Shown piece after piece: positions 41,052 to 50,935 of a stretch of DNA of 64,000 bases. The stretch's first letter is position 1; the number at the start of each line of letters is the position of its first letter. The notes under the pieces are model-generated. The model was not told the DNA's origin, did no database searches, and saw only the letters and a program-made list of their open reading frames with translations. The stretch comes from Bacteroidota bacterium (lineage in GTDB: Bacteria > Bacteroidota > Bacteroidia > Chitinophagales > Chitinophagaceae), in contig JADJJH010000002.1 in the NCBI GenBank assembly GCA_016706595.1, positions 1 to 64,000 on the forward strand. The letters run 5' to 3'. The position numbers were made by a program, and so were the translations under genes.

Positions 41052-42603
41052 TGCTTCTCTTTTTGGTAAAAAAATGCGCATACTTCCGAGTGCATTTTTT
41101 GTTTTGTATTTTGTTATTGGGTTATTATGCGCAAGCAGTTATGGTTTAGGTTGGGATGATGAATGGTCGCGAACCGATACCGGATATATCAACTATAATT
41201 ATATAGTGCATCACCAAAAAGAGGCCTTGCTAAACGGTAACGAAAAGTATCATGGACCTTTTTTTGAAGTGATATTAGTATGTGCAGAAAAGATTTTGAA
41301 TTTGGAGGATATGCATACTATTTATCAAATGCGACATATCGTTTTGTTTCTATTATTTTTTGTTTCGGTATTAGCGTTCTATCGTGTGGCACGCAAATTA
41401 TTTTCAGCTAACTATGCTGTATTGGCTTGTTTGTTTTTGGTTCTATCGCCTCGATTTTTTGCCGAAGCATTTTTTAATTCAAAGGATATTGTATTACTCT
41501 CGTTTTTTAATTTGAGTTTGTATAGTTGCTTTTTATTTTTTGAAAAACGAAATGCAAAGTGGGCTGTTTTACATGGTTTATTTACGGGTATGCTAATTGC
41601 CGTTCGTATTGTGGGCATTGTAATTCCGATGATCACCATTGGCTATTACGTTTTATTACTTATCATGAAACGTAAAGAACATTGGCGTATACAACCCTTA
41701 TTTGGATATATTTTAGTGAGTTCACTTTCAACCATTTTATGTTGGCCCATTTTATGGGAAGGGCCTTTGCATCATTTTATACAAGCCTTTGCCGAAATGA
41801 AAAAATATCATTGGGATGCAACCGTTTTATATTTCGGAAAACAAATTGATGCTGCCCATTTACCATGGCATTATTTACTTACTTGGATATTCATTACCAC
41901 ACCGGTATTGTTTATCATTTTGTTTTTTGCCGGTTTCATTCGGTATGCAAAAAATAGTGTGACGAAAGGATTTTCGAATTTTTTCCTCAATTACCAATGG
42001 AATACGATTTGGGTTTTATTGTTGATGCCGATTCTGTCGGTGATTGTATTGCATTCTGTAGTTTATGATGGCTGGCGACATGTCTATTTTATTTACCCCT
42101 TGTTTATCCTAATTGCCGTATATGGCATATTTCTATTTGCACAACAATTTCGTTACATAGTACACGGCATTATATTATTGCAATTGTTTAGTTTGTTTTA
42201 TTGGTCGGTAAAAAATCATCCCTTTCAACAGGTATATTTTAATCCTGTATCTCAAATGATGATAACAGATATAGGCACTCAATTTGAATGTGATTATTGG
42301 GGTTTATCATACAAGCAAGGCATCGAATGGTTAATTGAAAATCATACACACGAAGAAAAATTAAAAATCGCCTTTCAAAATTTACCCGGCGAACTTAATG
42401 TGAGGGCATTGCCCATTGCACAAAGAAATAAGATTGACATTTGCTCGATGCATGATAGTACGGCAAACTATTACATCACTAATTATCGATGGTCGCCACC
42501 ACCTGCAGATGTACAATTATTGCATCAAATTAAAGTAGATGGGATGGCCATTTTAGGGATTTATAAAAAGGGGGCTATAAATTTACCAGATGGAATTGAG
42601 TAG
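41044..42603 (+). CDS. Polytopic glycosyltransferase-like membrane protein (GT39/PMT type)
   Basis: 519 residues with about 10-12 hydrophobic spans. The first periplasmic loop has GLGWDDEWSRTDTG (an acidic DDE cluster, the catalytic-type site of GT-C fold enzymes) and later LSPRFFAEAFFNSKDIVLLSFFNL, which resembles PMT/ArnT family members. The C-terminal domain (LNVRALPIAQRNKIDICS) is periplasmic. It likely uses a lipid-linked sugar; substrate and acceptor are unknown. It overlaps terC by 8 bases. Confidence 0.75.
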   Translation: MPNASLFGKKMRILPSAFFVLYFVIGLLCASSYGLGWDDEWSRTDTGYINYNYIVHHQKEALLNGNEKYHGPFFEVILVCAEKILNLEDMHTIYQMRHIVLFLLFFVSVLAFYRVARKLFSANYAVLACLFLVLSPRFFAEAFFNSKDIVLLSFFNLSLYSCFLFFEKRNAKWAVLHGLFTGMLIAVRIVGIVIPMITIGYYVLLLIMKRKEHWRIQPLFGYILVSSLSTILCWPILWEGPLHHFIQAFAEMKKYHWDATVLYFGKQIDAAHLPWHYLLTWIFITTPVLFIILFFAGFIRYAKNSVTKGFSNFFLNYQWNTIWVLLLMPILSVIVLHSVVYDGWRHVYFIYPLFILIAVYGIFLFAQQFRYIVHGIILLQLFSLFYWSVKNHPFQQVYFNPVSQMMITDIGTQFECDYWGLSYKQGIEWLIENHTHEEKLKIAFQNLPGELNVRALPIAQRNKIDICSMHDSTANYYITNYRWSPPPADVQLLHQIKVDGMAILGIYKKGAINLPDGIE

Positions 42604-42631
42604 TATAGAAAATATTCATCGTTTAGCACCC

Positions 42632-42711
42632 TGTGGCAACGATTGAGGCGATACCCCGCAAATGAAGCGCAGCGAAATGCGGAGTATGAGCCGAAAGCGT
42701 GTTAGCCACCC
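42632..42711 (+). repeat. Dispersed palindromic element, copy 2
   Basis: TGTGGCAAC...GTTAGCCACC ends are complementary. The interior holds GGCGATACCCCGCA, AATGCGGAGTATGAG and GAAAGCG, matching the element at 22302-22394 in order but not in the middle. It sits between two glycosyltransferase genes. Confidence 0.6.
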
Positions 42712-42757
42712 AAATAAAAAACGTTCTTTAAAATTAAGTAAAGACGCATTCTTCGTC

Positions 42758-42765
42758 TAAATTTG
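42758..42765 (+). promoter_or_regulatory. -7 promoter element TAAATTTG (GT2 gene)
   Basis: A TAnnTTTG match. The frame's TTG at 42768 is only 2 bases later, so translation is more likely from the ATG at 42807, leaving a ~35-base leader. Confidence 0.45.
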
Positions 42766-42806
42766 TTTTGTGTGAAGGTTTCTCATACCAAACACCCAAT
42801 GTAACT

Positions 42807-43742
42807 ATGCAAACTCCGGCAATTTCTATTATCATCCCCATATATAATGAGTCTTTGAATATTCCAACTTTGTATGGGCGACTGAAAGCGGTGATGGAAA
42901 AATTATCAATTAGCTACGAGTTGGTATTTGTAAATGATTGCAGTAAGGATAACTCGATATTATTGATTAAGCAATTTGCTACGCAAGATAAACAGGTAAA
43001 GTATATCGATTTTAGCAGAAACTTCGGGCATCAAATTGCAGTTACCGCCGGCTTGGCAATGTGCAAAGGTGAAGCGGTTGCCATTATTGATGCCGACTTG
43101 CAAGACCCTCCTGAATTGATATTTGATTTGTATACAAAAATGCAAGAAGGCTATGAAGTAGTATACGCAAAACGCCGAAGCAGAAAAGATAAAAGCATTT
43201 TAAAGAAAATCGCTTACAAAACATTTTATCGAATACTTGCGCGCATTTCACAAATTGATATTCCCTTAGATACCGGTGATTTTAGAATATTGAAGCGTTG
43301 TGTGGTTGATGAATTAAATCGTATGCCCGAGCAACATAAATTTTTACGCGGACAAATTGCTTGGTTGGGGTTTAACCAAACTTATATCGAATACGATCGC
43401 GATGCGCGCGCTGCCGGTGAGCCGGGGTATTCGTATCGTAAACTATTTCGATTGGCTTTAGATGGCATTACGTCGTTTTCGAATATGCCTTTACGCGTAG
43501 CCACCATCATGGGATTTATTGTATTTTTTATTTCCTTGCTATTGATAATTTATACCCTCGTATCGTTTTTGTTTTTTCATGATACTACACCACGAGGTTG
43601 GTCGTCGATTATGATATCGGTTTTGTTTTTAGGAGGCATTCAATTATTAAGTATTGGCATTATTGGCGAGTATATTAGTCGTATACAAACCGATGTACGC
43701 AAACGACCTTTGTATGTTTTGAGGGATACGAATATGGATTGA
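42807..43742 (+). CDS. Family 2 glycosyltransferase, undecaprenyl-phosphate (GtrB/DPM-like)
   Basis: 311 residues from the ATG at 42807 (MQTPAISIIIPIYNE). The GT-A domain has ELVFVNDCSKDNS, IDFSRNFGHQIAVTAGLAMCKGEAVAIIDADLQDPPEL (metal-binding DAD and Q-D-P-P-E), and RRSRKDKSILKKIAYKTFYRILARIS, DTGDFRILKR, EQHKFLRGQIAWLGF. Two C-terminal spans (MGFIVFFISLLLIIYTLVSF, FLGGIQLLSIGIIGEYI) place it as a GtrB-type enzyme loading a sugar onto a polyprenyl phosphate for periplasmic transfer. It could supply the neighbouring GT-C proteins. Confidence 0.9.
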   Translation: MQTPAISIIIPIYNESLNIPTLYGRLKAVMEKLSISYELVFVNDCSKDNSILLIKQFATQDKQVKYIDFSRNFGHQIAVTAGLAMCKGEAVAIIDADLQDPPELIFDLYTKMQEGYEVVYAKRRSRKDKSILKKIAYKTFYRILARISQIDIPLDTGDFRILKRCVVDELNRMPEQHKFLRGQIAWLGFNQTYIEYDRDARAAGEPGYSYRKLFRLALDGITSFSNMPLRVATIMGFIVFFISLLLIIYTLVSFLFFHDTTPRGWSSIMISVLFLGGIQLLSIGIIGEYISRIQTDVRKRPLYVLRDTNMD

Positions 43743-43846
43743 GTTCGTATAGAATGTAATTGCCTTGCATAACCAAATGTTTTGTATATCTTTAGTTAGT
43801 ATATTCTATATTTTTTAATTTGGGTTTATAGATAAATCGGCTTCCT

Positions 43847-46800
43847 ATGAAAAATGATTTAATTGGAATTTTCTACAGGATAATGTTTGGTGCAATTTTT
43901 CTATTACAAAGTATATTCAGTTATTCACAGGGCTTGGCTGATAAAGATGTAAATTGGGATTGGTCTAAAACATTAGGTGTTGGCGTAGGTGAGATGCAAT
44001 TTAAAGGAGGTTTTTTTTATTTTGAAAGTGCATTCAATACACCAACTGCAACGGTAGGTTCATACTCATTTACAAATCAAGGGGGTTGGGATATTTTGAT
44101 TGTCAAAATTGATACTTTGGGTAATGTAATTTGGGCGTCACAAATTGGTGGACCAAGTGATGAAAAAGCATATAAGCTTACTTTAGATGATTCGGCAAAT
44201 ATTTATTTCACAGGTGTGTTTTCAGGTAATTTAACCGTTGGCAGCTCTACTATTACATCAAATGGTGGATTCGATATATTAGTTGGTAAGGTAAATTCTT
44301 ATGGGGTGCCCTTAAGCGTTTATAGTGCCGGTGGTTTAAATAATGAATCTCCAATTGGTATTGCGGTAGATTATACTGGAAGCACTTACGTACTAACAAA
44401 TAATAACCAATTTAGTTTTGCCGGAGTAACTTGCCCAAACCCATCTATACCTCTTTTAAAATTTGATGCAATGGGTAATGAGGTTTGGATGCAATGGGTT
44501 GAACCCGGAGGAGCATCCTCGCCAGGACCAAGCAATAATTTTACAGGTATTAGCATAGCTTATTCATCATTTGATAGTTGTATTGTAATTGGCGGTAATT
44601 TTTATAATGGAAGAATACGATTAAATAATGATACGATATATTCTGAGTTTTCGAATATGGCAGGTAGTATGGGGTATACAACAAGAGATTTTTATGTTTA
44701 TAAAATAAAATCTAATGGCACCTTTAAATCAAAAATTGAACCATTAAGTTATAAAGAAGAACATATGACTGATATGGTAATTGATAATAGCGGCAATATT
44801 TATGTAGCTAATAGATTCCAATGGAGTTTAAATGGTTATGCAAGTAATTCAATTATAAAATATAATCCAGCTTGTATTAGTCAAGGTTCACCATTTGGGT
44901 TGAGTTCTTCTATACCATGGAGAGAAGGAGATACTCGCGATTTGTTTTTCAATGAAGATGATAATATTATTTACGGAACACTATGGCAATACGACGATAA
45001 TTCAACATGTGGCATTGATTATGCATTTCAATATAATACACTTACTCAAACAAAATCAAGCATTGCTGGTGGAGGATATTATTTGGCAGGATATAATGGG
45101 GAGTATTTTTTTATTGGCGGAAATGGGATTTTTAAAACTTGCGCAATAAATTGTATAAATACACCACTAAAAATAAATCCATCTCCGGATATAACAATTT
45201 GTCAAGGGTTTGCAAAATTAGGAAAAGAATGTTTCTATGTAAATAGCGGATCACCTCCTTATACTTATAGTTGGAGTCCAATTACTGATTTAGATAATGC
45301 CAGTAGTAAGAACCCGAAAGTAAGTGGAAACTTTGTTTCACGCACATATACTTTAACTGTTACAGATCAAAATGGATCGCTAGCATACGATACTATTCAG
45401 GTTACAAACAATATGCCGACGATTGCTTATAATATAAGCCCGGCTGCAATAAGTTGCGGTGCTGCCTTTAGTATTATTCCTTACGGAGGTATTAGCTATC
45501 AATACAAATGGCCTTTGATTTCATATGGATTGGGATATTATAATTTTATTACTCAATCTGCAATCGGTGATACCCTTACAACAAGTTTAAATTTTGGATC
45601 CACTTTTACAATTACTGGCACAGATGCAAATGGCTGTTACAACACAACCACATATCAGGTTTTGTTGCCGACAGATTCATCCACAATCACATTTTCGCTA
45701 TGTAGCGATGAATTTCCATTTACATGGAATGGTCTCACATTTAGTTATGCTTCTACCAGAATTTACCATTTTCCAAATGGAAATAATTGTGATTCGATTA
45801 TAAGATTAGTGATCAATCAAAAACCCAATACAAGTAGCAATCAAGAACTTGTTGTTTGTCCGAACCAAATTCCATATTCTTGGAATGGACTTACAATAGT
45901 AGACAGTGGTTTATATTCTGTAACGCTTGTAAACACTAATGGGTGCGATTCGGTTGCCAATTTGCATTTAACTATCTCTCCGATACTGATTAGTATACAA
46001 GCAACACCCAATATATTTTGTGATTCTGGAAGCAGCATTTTAAATGTCTTAATACCACCACTTCTATATTGTATACCTGCAGTCCAATACACAGGTAGTT
46101 ATTATTATATCTATCAATTTAAATTCAATAATACAGCAATAATACATCAAAGTAATCCAAGTTCAGGCTCATACAATTATTACAACCAAACAGCTAATGT
46201 GATTGGAGGATCGGTTTATCCAATTAATTTTAACGTATCAAATACCACAAGTGTAAACTATAAAAATATATGGATTGATTTTAATCAAGATGGAGATTTT
46301 ACAGATTTAGGAGAATTGGTTTTTGTTGATAGTTCGTTGACCGCATCGGTAACTGGAAATATTTTGATACCAATAACCGCCTTTAATGGATTGACGAGGA
46401 TGCGAATTGGATATAAAGCATATGCAAACACTCAAAGCAATCCATGCAATAATAATTCTAATGGCACATACGAAGATTATAATCTAAATATTTCAGGTGG
46501 TTTTAATACGATTAGCTGGTCACCTTCAACTTTTTTAAATACTACGATTGGCAATCATGTTACGGCGATGAATGCAAATACAAACATAACTTATACAGCC
46601 ACAATTATTGATATAAATGGATGCAGTGATTCTGCAGGCATTTCAATACAAGTTTTTCAACATAGCATATCAGATTTTTATGATACGATTTGCTTAAATC
46701 AATTACCCTATTTATGGAATGGACAAACTATTTCCACTGCTGGAACATACTCTCAAACCTATACAAACTCAGTTGGATGTGATTCTGTTTCAACCCTCAA

Positions 46801-47752
46801 TCTTTCTGTTCTACTACCTTCCTCAAGTTCACAGAACATCTTTGTGTGTAGCAACCAATTACCCTATAACTGGAATGGACAAAATATTTCAACTGCTGGA
46901 ACTTACTCTCAAACGTATACAAACTCTGTTGGGTGTGATTCTGTTTCATCAATGACAATCAGTATACTTGAATCAACTTCGAATAGTGAAACTATAAATT
47001 TGTGTAGGAATGAATTTCCTTATTTGTGGAATGGACAAATTATTGATAGTGCCGGTATATATGTGCAAGCATACACATATACATTTGGTTGCGATTCAAT
47101 TATTATTCTCACCATTCATGAACTTCAAATAATTAATTACTATGACAGCATAGCTGTTTGCTTTAATCAAACTCCATATGTTTGGAATGATCAGTATTTG
47201 GATACAAATGGCAATTACACTGCGGCATTTTCAAGTTCTTCTGGTTGCGATTCACTCATGCATTTGCAATTTAATGTGCATCCACTTCCAAATAAACCCA
47301 ATATTGTTTTTTTACCACCCGATAAAATCTATGTACAAAGTATCGGCGACTATTATTTGTATTATAATGGAAATGCTTTAGGCATTCAAAAAGATTCTTT
47401 AATTGATTACTTAGGCAATGGAAATTATCAAGTAATTATTATCGACTCAAACGGTTGTGAAAACCAATCAGACATACTCCAATTAAACTTATCGCAAACA
47501 TTTGCAGTTTGGCCAAATCCATTTCATGATTATTTAAGTATCAATCTTATTATTCCTGATTATGAATTTTTAGGTTACGCCATTTATGATGTGTTTGGAA
47601 ATCGTATTCAATCCTTCGATGATCAACTTAAATATACACAAGGCAGTTTTTCTTTTACGGTGAAGAACTTAGCCCATCTACCTAATGGTATATATTTTTT
47701 AAAACTTACTTTTTATGCCCAACAACATGTTGTTCGATTGTTGAAAGAGTAA
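43847..47752 (+). CDS. Large secreted T9SS protein with SBBP, GEVED and WNG-repeat regions
   Basis: 1301 residues, with a signal peptide ending SIFSYSQ. Residues ~30-430 carry SBBP-type beta-propeller repeats (GGWDILIVKIDTLGNVIWASQIGG and GGFDILVGKVNSYG), then Ig/PKD-like sandwiches (PPYTYSWSPITDLDNASSKNP). Six ~50-residue repeats follow the pattern PYxWNGxxI..AGxYxxxxTNSxGCDSxxxLxL. Between the second and third lies a GEVED domain (IWIDFNQDGDFTDLGELVF ... GTYEDYNLNI), and repeats three to six fill ~46680-47270. The last ~80 residues (FAVWPNPFHDYLSI...ARHLPNGIYFLKL-type) form a type A T9SS sorting domain. Likely a cell-surface adhesin or structural protein. Confidence 0.85.
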   Translation: MKNDLIGIFYRIMFGAIFLLQSIFSYSQGLADKDVNWDWSKTLGVGVGEMQFKGGFFYFESAFNTPTATVGSYSFTNQGGWDILIVKIDTLGNVIWASQIGGPSDEKAYKLTLDDSANIYFTGVFSGNLTVGSSTITSNGGFDILVGKVNSYGVPLSVYSAGGLNNESPIGIAVDYTGSTYVLTNNNQFSFAGVTCPNPSIPLLKFDAMGNEVWMQWVEPGGASSPGPSNNFTGISIAYSSFDSCIVIGGNFYNGRIRLNNDTIYSEFSNMAGSMGYTTRDFYVYKIKSNGTFKSKIEPLSYKEEHMTDMVIDNSGNIYVANRFQWSLNGYASNSIIKYNPACISQGSPFGLSSSIPWREGDTRDLFFNEDDNIIYGTLWQYDDNSTCGIDYAFQYNTLTQTKSSIAGGGYYLAGYNGEYFFIGGNGIFKTCAINCINTPLKINPSPDITICQGFAKLGKECFYVNSGSPPYTYSWSPITDLDNASSKNPKVSGNFVSRTYTLTVTDQNGSLAYDTIQVTNNMPTIAYNISPAAISCGAAFSIIPYGGISYQYKWPLISYGLGYYNFITQSAIGDTLTTSLNFGSTFTITGTDANGCYNTTTYQVLLPTDSSTITFSLCSDEFPFTWNGLTFSYASTRIYHFPNGNNCDSIIRLVINQKPNTSSNQELVVCPNQIPYSWNGLTIVDSGLYSVTLVNTNGCDSVANLHLTISPILISIQATPNIFCDSGSSILNVLIPPLLYCIPAVQYTGSYYYIYQFKFNNTAIIHQSNPSSGSYNYYNQTANVIGGSVYPINFNVSNTTSVNYKNIWIDFNQDGDFTDLGELVFVDSSLTASVTGNILIPITAFNGLTRMRIGYKAYANTQSNPCNNNSNGTYEDYNLNISGGFNTISWSPSTFLNTTIGNHVTAMNANTNITYTATIIDINGCSDSAGISIQVFQHSISDFYDTICLNQLPYLWNGQTISTAGTYSQTYTNSVGCDSVSTLNLSVLLPSSSSQNIFVCSNQLPYNWNGQNISTAGTYSQTYTNSVGCDSVSSMTISILESTSNSETINLCRNEFPYLWNGQIIDSAGIYVQAYTYTFGCDSIIILTIHELQIINYYDSIAVCFNQTPYVWNDQYLDTNGNYTAAFSSSSGCDSLMHLQFNVHPLPNKPNIVFLPPDKIYVQSIGDYYLYYNGNALGIQKDSLIDYLGNGNYQVIIIDSNGCENQSDILQLNLSQTFAVWPNPFHDYLSINLIIPDYEFLGYAIYDVFGNRIQSFDDQLKYTQGSFSFTVKNLAHLPNGIYFLKLTFYAQQHVVRLLKE

Positions 47753-47815
47753 GAAAAATTTATACTGATTACATTGTTTATGAAAATCATGTGTGAAGTT
47801 TGATAAGTACTATCA

Positions 47816-48783
47816 TTACTTAAAATAACCACTATTCTTCTTATACCATTCAAACGAAATTCGCAAACCTTCACTAACCGAAATGCCCGGTTGATAATTC
47901 AGCAAGCTTTTTGCCTTATCAATATTCGCTAAACTATGAGGGATATCACCTAATCTAAACGGTCCAAAATTAGGTTGTAAATCAGACCCGGCCAATCCTT
48001 TAATGATATCAAATAATTGCAACAAGGTAGTGCTTTCGCCAAAAGCAATATTATATACTTGGTTTAATGCGGCACTGTTTTCGGTAAACAAGGCATTGAT
48101 ATTGGCCTGCACTACATTATCAACAAACGTAAAATCTCGGCTATAACTACCATCCCCATTAATGGTTGGCGCTTGATCTTGAATCACCGCATTCATAAAC
48201 AAAGGAATTACGGCAGCGTAAGCGCCACTTGGACTTTGATACGGACCAAACACATTAAAATAGCGCAAGCCAATAAATTCCATTTGATAGATACGAGCAA
48301 ATACATCGGCATACAATTCCATTACATACTTAGTAACCGCATACGGCGACAAAGGCTTACCAGATGGTATCTTCAACCTTAGGTAAGTTTTCGCTATCGC
48401 CATAAGTTGATGAAGAGGCCGCATACACAATACGTTTTAATACCCGCCTCTTTGGCTGCTGTATAAATATTAAGCGTACCGGTAATATTACTTGCATTGG
48501 TATTCACAGGGTCGCTTATGCTTCGTGGCACTGAACCTAATGCTGCTTGATGAGAAATTTTATCTATGCCTTGCATCGCATGTACACAAGTAGCATAATC
48601 GGTAATATCGCCTTCAATTAATTCGAACGTTGGAAGATCTTTTAGATCTTCCAACGATTTACGATAACCGGTACTAAAATTATCGAGAATACGAACTTTA
48701 CTCACGCGCTCATCGCGAAGTAGCGCTCGTGCTAAGTTTGAACCAATAAAGCCAGCGCCACCGGTAAGAAGTATGGAAGACAT
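47816..48783 (-). CDS. UDP-N-acetylglucosamine 4-epimerase-like (WbpP/TviC), two frameshifts
   Basis: The N-terminal piece begins at the ATG 48783 (SSILLTGGAGFIGSNLARAL, GxxGxxG NAD motif; the frame extends to 48819 but family homology starts here) and has HQAALGSVPRSISDPVNTNA, typical of WbpP. An extra base in the T4 run 48435-48438 breaks it; the alternative frame reads RIVYAASSSTYGDSENLPKVEDTI. A second extra base near 48360-48363 returns to the frame of the second piece, GKPLSPYAVTKYVMELYADVF (catalytic Tyr and Lys), GLRYFNVFGPYQSPSGAYAAVI, INGDGSYSRDFTFVDNV. Together ~320 residues. It would interconvert UDP-GlcNAc and UDP-GalNAc or their acids for surface polysaccharide. Probably intact in the cell. 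Confidence 0.85.
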
Positions 48784-48790
48784 AATAGGA

Positions 48791-48798
48791 CAAATGTA
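48791..48798 (-). promoter_or_regulatory. -7 promoter element TACATTTG (WbpP-like epimerase)
   Basis: A TAnnTTTG match on the minus strand, ending 7 bases before the ATG at 48783. It also shows that the longer frame to 48819 would start upstream of the transcript, so the shorter start is right. Confidence 0.55.
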
Positions 48799-48866
48799 AG
48801 TTAAAATGTATGTTTGCACTTTATCTCTAAATAAATATTTTTGTTTTCATTTATCAGGCGAAAAGT

Positions 48867-49817
48867 ATGATTATTGTTACGGGTTGTGCAGGTTTTATTG
48901 GGTCACATGTTTGCGAAAACTACTGCATGAAGGCGAACAAGTAATAGGGATTGATAATTTTGATAGCTTCTATGAGCGTAGCCGAAAAGAGAACAATCTG
49001 AAATCCTTCCGAAATCATGCGAAGTTTATTTTTATAGAAGGAGATATTTGTGAAACCGAAGTGTGGAATCAACTTACACAATATAAAGTACAGGGTATTA
49101 TACATCTTGCTGCCAAAGCCGGGGTTTTACCTTCAACACGTGAACCCGAAGCTTATATTCAAACTAATATTACCGGTACTTTGCGGGTACTTGATTTTCT
49201 AAAAAATAATCCATCCAAAAAACTGGTATTTGCTTCTTCTTCTTCTATTTACGGAAATAATGAACAAGTACCTTTTAGCGAAAATGATCTTGTAGATCAT
49301 CCAATATCCCCGTATGCATTTACCAAAAAATCGAATGAATTACAAATTCATGCATGGCATCATTTGTATAAAATTGATGCTTTGTGCTTGCGATTTTTTA
49401 CCGTGTATGGTCCGCGGCAACGCCCCGATTTAGCCATTCGTAAATTTATTCATTTAATTGAAAATGATGAACCCATTGAAATGTATGGCGATGGAAGCAC
49501 TGCTCGCGATTATACCTATATCGAAGATACCGTAAGTGGCATCATGAGTGCTTGGAAATATGTAAATGTGCATGAGGATGTGTATGAAATTATCAATTTG
49601 GGAAATCATACACCGGTATCGTTAAAAACATTGGTTGATCAAATTTATGAACTCTTGCAAAAACCTAAAAATATTGTTCATACAGCAATGAAACCGGGCG
49701 ATGTAAATATTACTTATGCCAATATCGATAAAGCAAAATGTTACTGAATTATTTACCTAAAACTAGCATGAAAGAAGGGTTGAAAAATATATTCTTTGGT
49801 ATAAACAAAATCATTAA
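48867..49817 (+). CDS. NAD-dependent epimerase (UDP-glucuronate 4-epimerase-like), three frameshifts
   Basis: Start ATG 48867 gives IIVTGCAGFIGSHVCEN, the NAD-binding N-terminus; one missing base at ~48916-48921 then leads into LLHEGEQVIGIDNFDSFY. The main frame holds HLAAKAGVLPSTREPEAYIQTN, FASSSSIYGNNEQVPFSEND (catalytic Ser), ISPYAFTKKSNE (Tyr and Lys), LRFFTVYGPRQRPDLA and IEMYGDGSTARDYTYIEDTV. A base is missing in A4 at 49735-49738, after which LLNYLPKTSMKEGLKN continues, and another in T3 at 49795-49797, giving FFWYKQNH and a TAA at 49815. All three are one-base losses; homology is continuous. Nucleotide-sugar epimerase for surface glycans. Confidence 0.85.
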
Positions 49818-49827
49818 GATTGAAAAA

Positions 49828-50935
49828 ATGGCGGTCATATCAAATACAGCATGGAGCGTATATAATTTTCCGCAAATCATTGATTGCCGATTTACAACAT
49901 GCCGGATACCAAGTATTTTGCATTGCAAGCGATCAGTTTACTATAAAAATTCAGCTTGAACTAGGTTGGCGAATTTATTCCATCCATCAACTCGAAGCCA
50001 AAGGTTCGAACTTACTCGAAGATCTTTCACTCATCGTTGAATTCAGAAAACTTTTCATGAAGTACAAATTCGACATTGTGCTAAGCTATACGGCCAAACC
50101 CAATATTTATGGAAACCTCGGCGCGCTTTTCTCCCCCACAAAATTTATTAATACTGTAAATGGTTTGGGCAGTGGCTTAGCTTCAGACGGTTGGGTAAGT
50201 AAAATTATGCGACGATTATACAAAGTTGCTTTTAGAAAATCATCTGCTGTAATTTTTCAAAACCAAGATGATAGAGATTATTTCATTTTACATCATATTG
50301 TTGATCAATCAAAAACCTACTTGGTGAATGGTTCAGGAATTGATTTACAAGAGTTTGAACAAAAGAAAAATTTCAATGAGGATTCATCTACTATGAAATT
50401 TTTACTGAGTGCAAGATTAGTTAAGGAAAAAGGTATACTTGAATATATAGCAGCCGCTACAGAACTAAAGAAACAATTTCCTAATGTAAAATTTTATCTG
50501 TGCGGCCTCATTGCCAACAACCCATCTGCTATACCTGCAAATGACTTAGATGCCTACCATCAAAAAGGAATTATAGACTACATTAAAGGAAGTGACGATA
50601 TGAATGCTTTGCTACATGAAATGGATGTATTGGTATTACCATCGTATTATCGTGAAGGCGTTCCGCGCATTTTATTAGAAGGGTTAAGTAAAGGTTTACC
50701 TATACTAACTACTAATAGCGTAGGTTGTAAAGAAACCGTTGAAGAAGGTATTAACGGGTATAAAATTCCGGTTCGAGATATTGCTTCTTTGCAAAATGCG
50801 ATGCGCCAATTTATTGATATGCCTTTTGCCAATCGTATGGCCATGGGTGAAGCGAGTAGAAAATTAGCAGCCGAGAAATTTTCAGTCGAAAAAGTAAATC
50901 AGCAATATTTAAGACTAATACAAGAGCTTACATGA
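49828..50935 (+). CDS. Family 4 glycosyltransferase, frameshift near start
   Basis: The ATG at 49828 opens MAVISNTAWSVYNF, a common N-terminus for this GT4 group; an extra base at about 49866-49871 then shifts to RKSLIADLQHAGYQVFCIAS, which continues to the end at 50935. A frame from 49820 (TTG) gives a wrong N-terminus. Motifs: NTVNGLGSGLASD, SAVIFQNQDDRDYF, LVNGSGIDLQEF, FLLSARLVKEKGILEYI, PSYYREGVPRILLEGLSKGLPILTTNSVGCKETVEEG (GT4 E-x7-E donor-binding site). It is ~370 residues, a GT-B fold using NDP-sugar, 10 bases after the epimerase and overlapping the next gene by 4. Confidence 0.88.
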
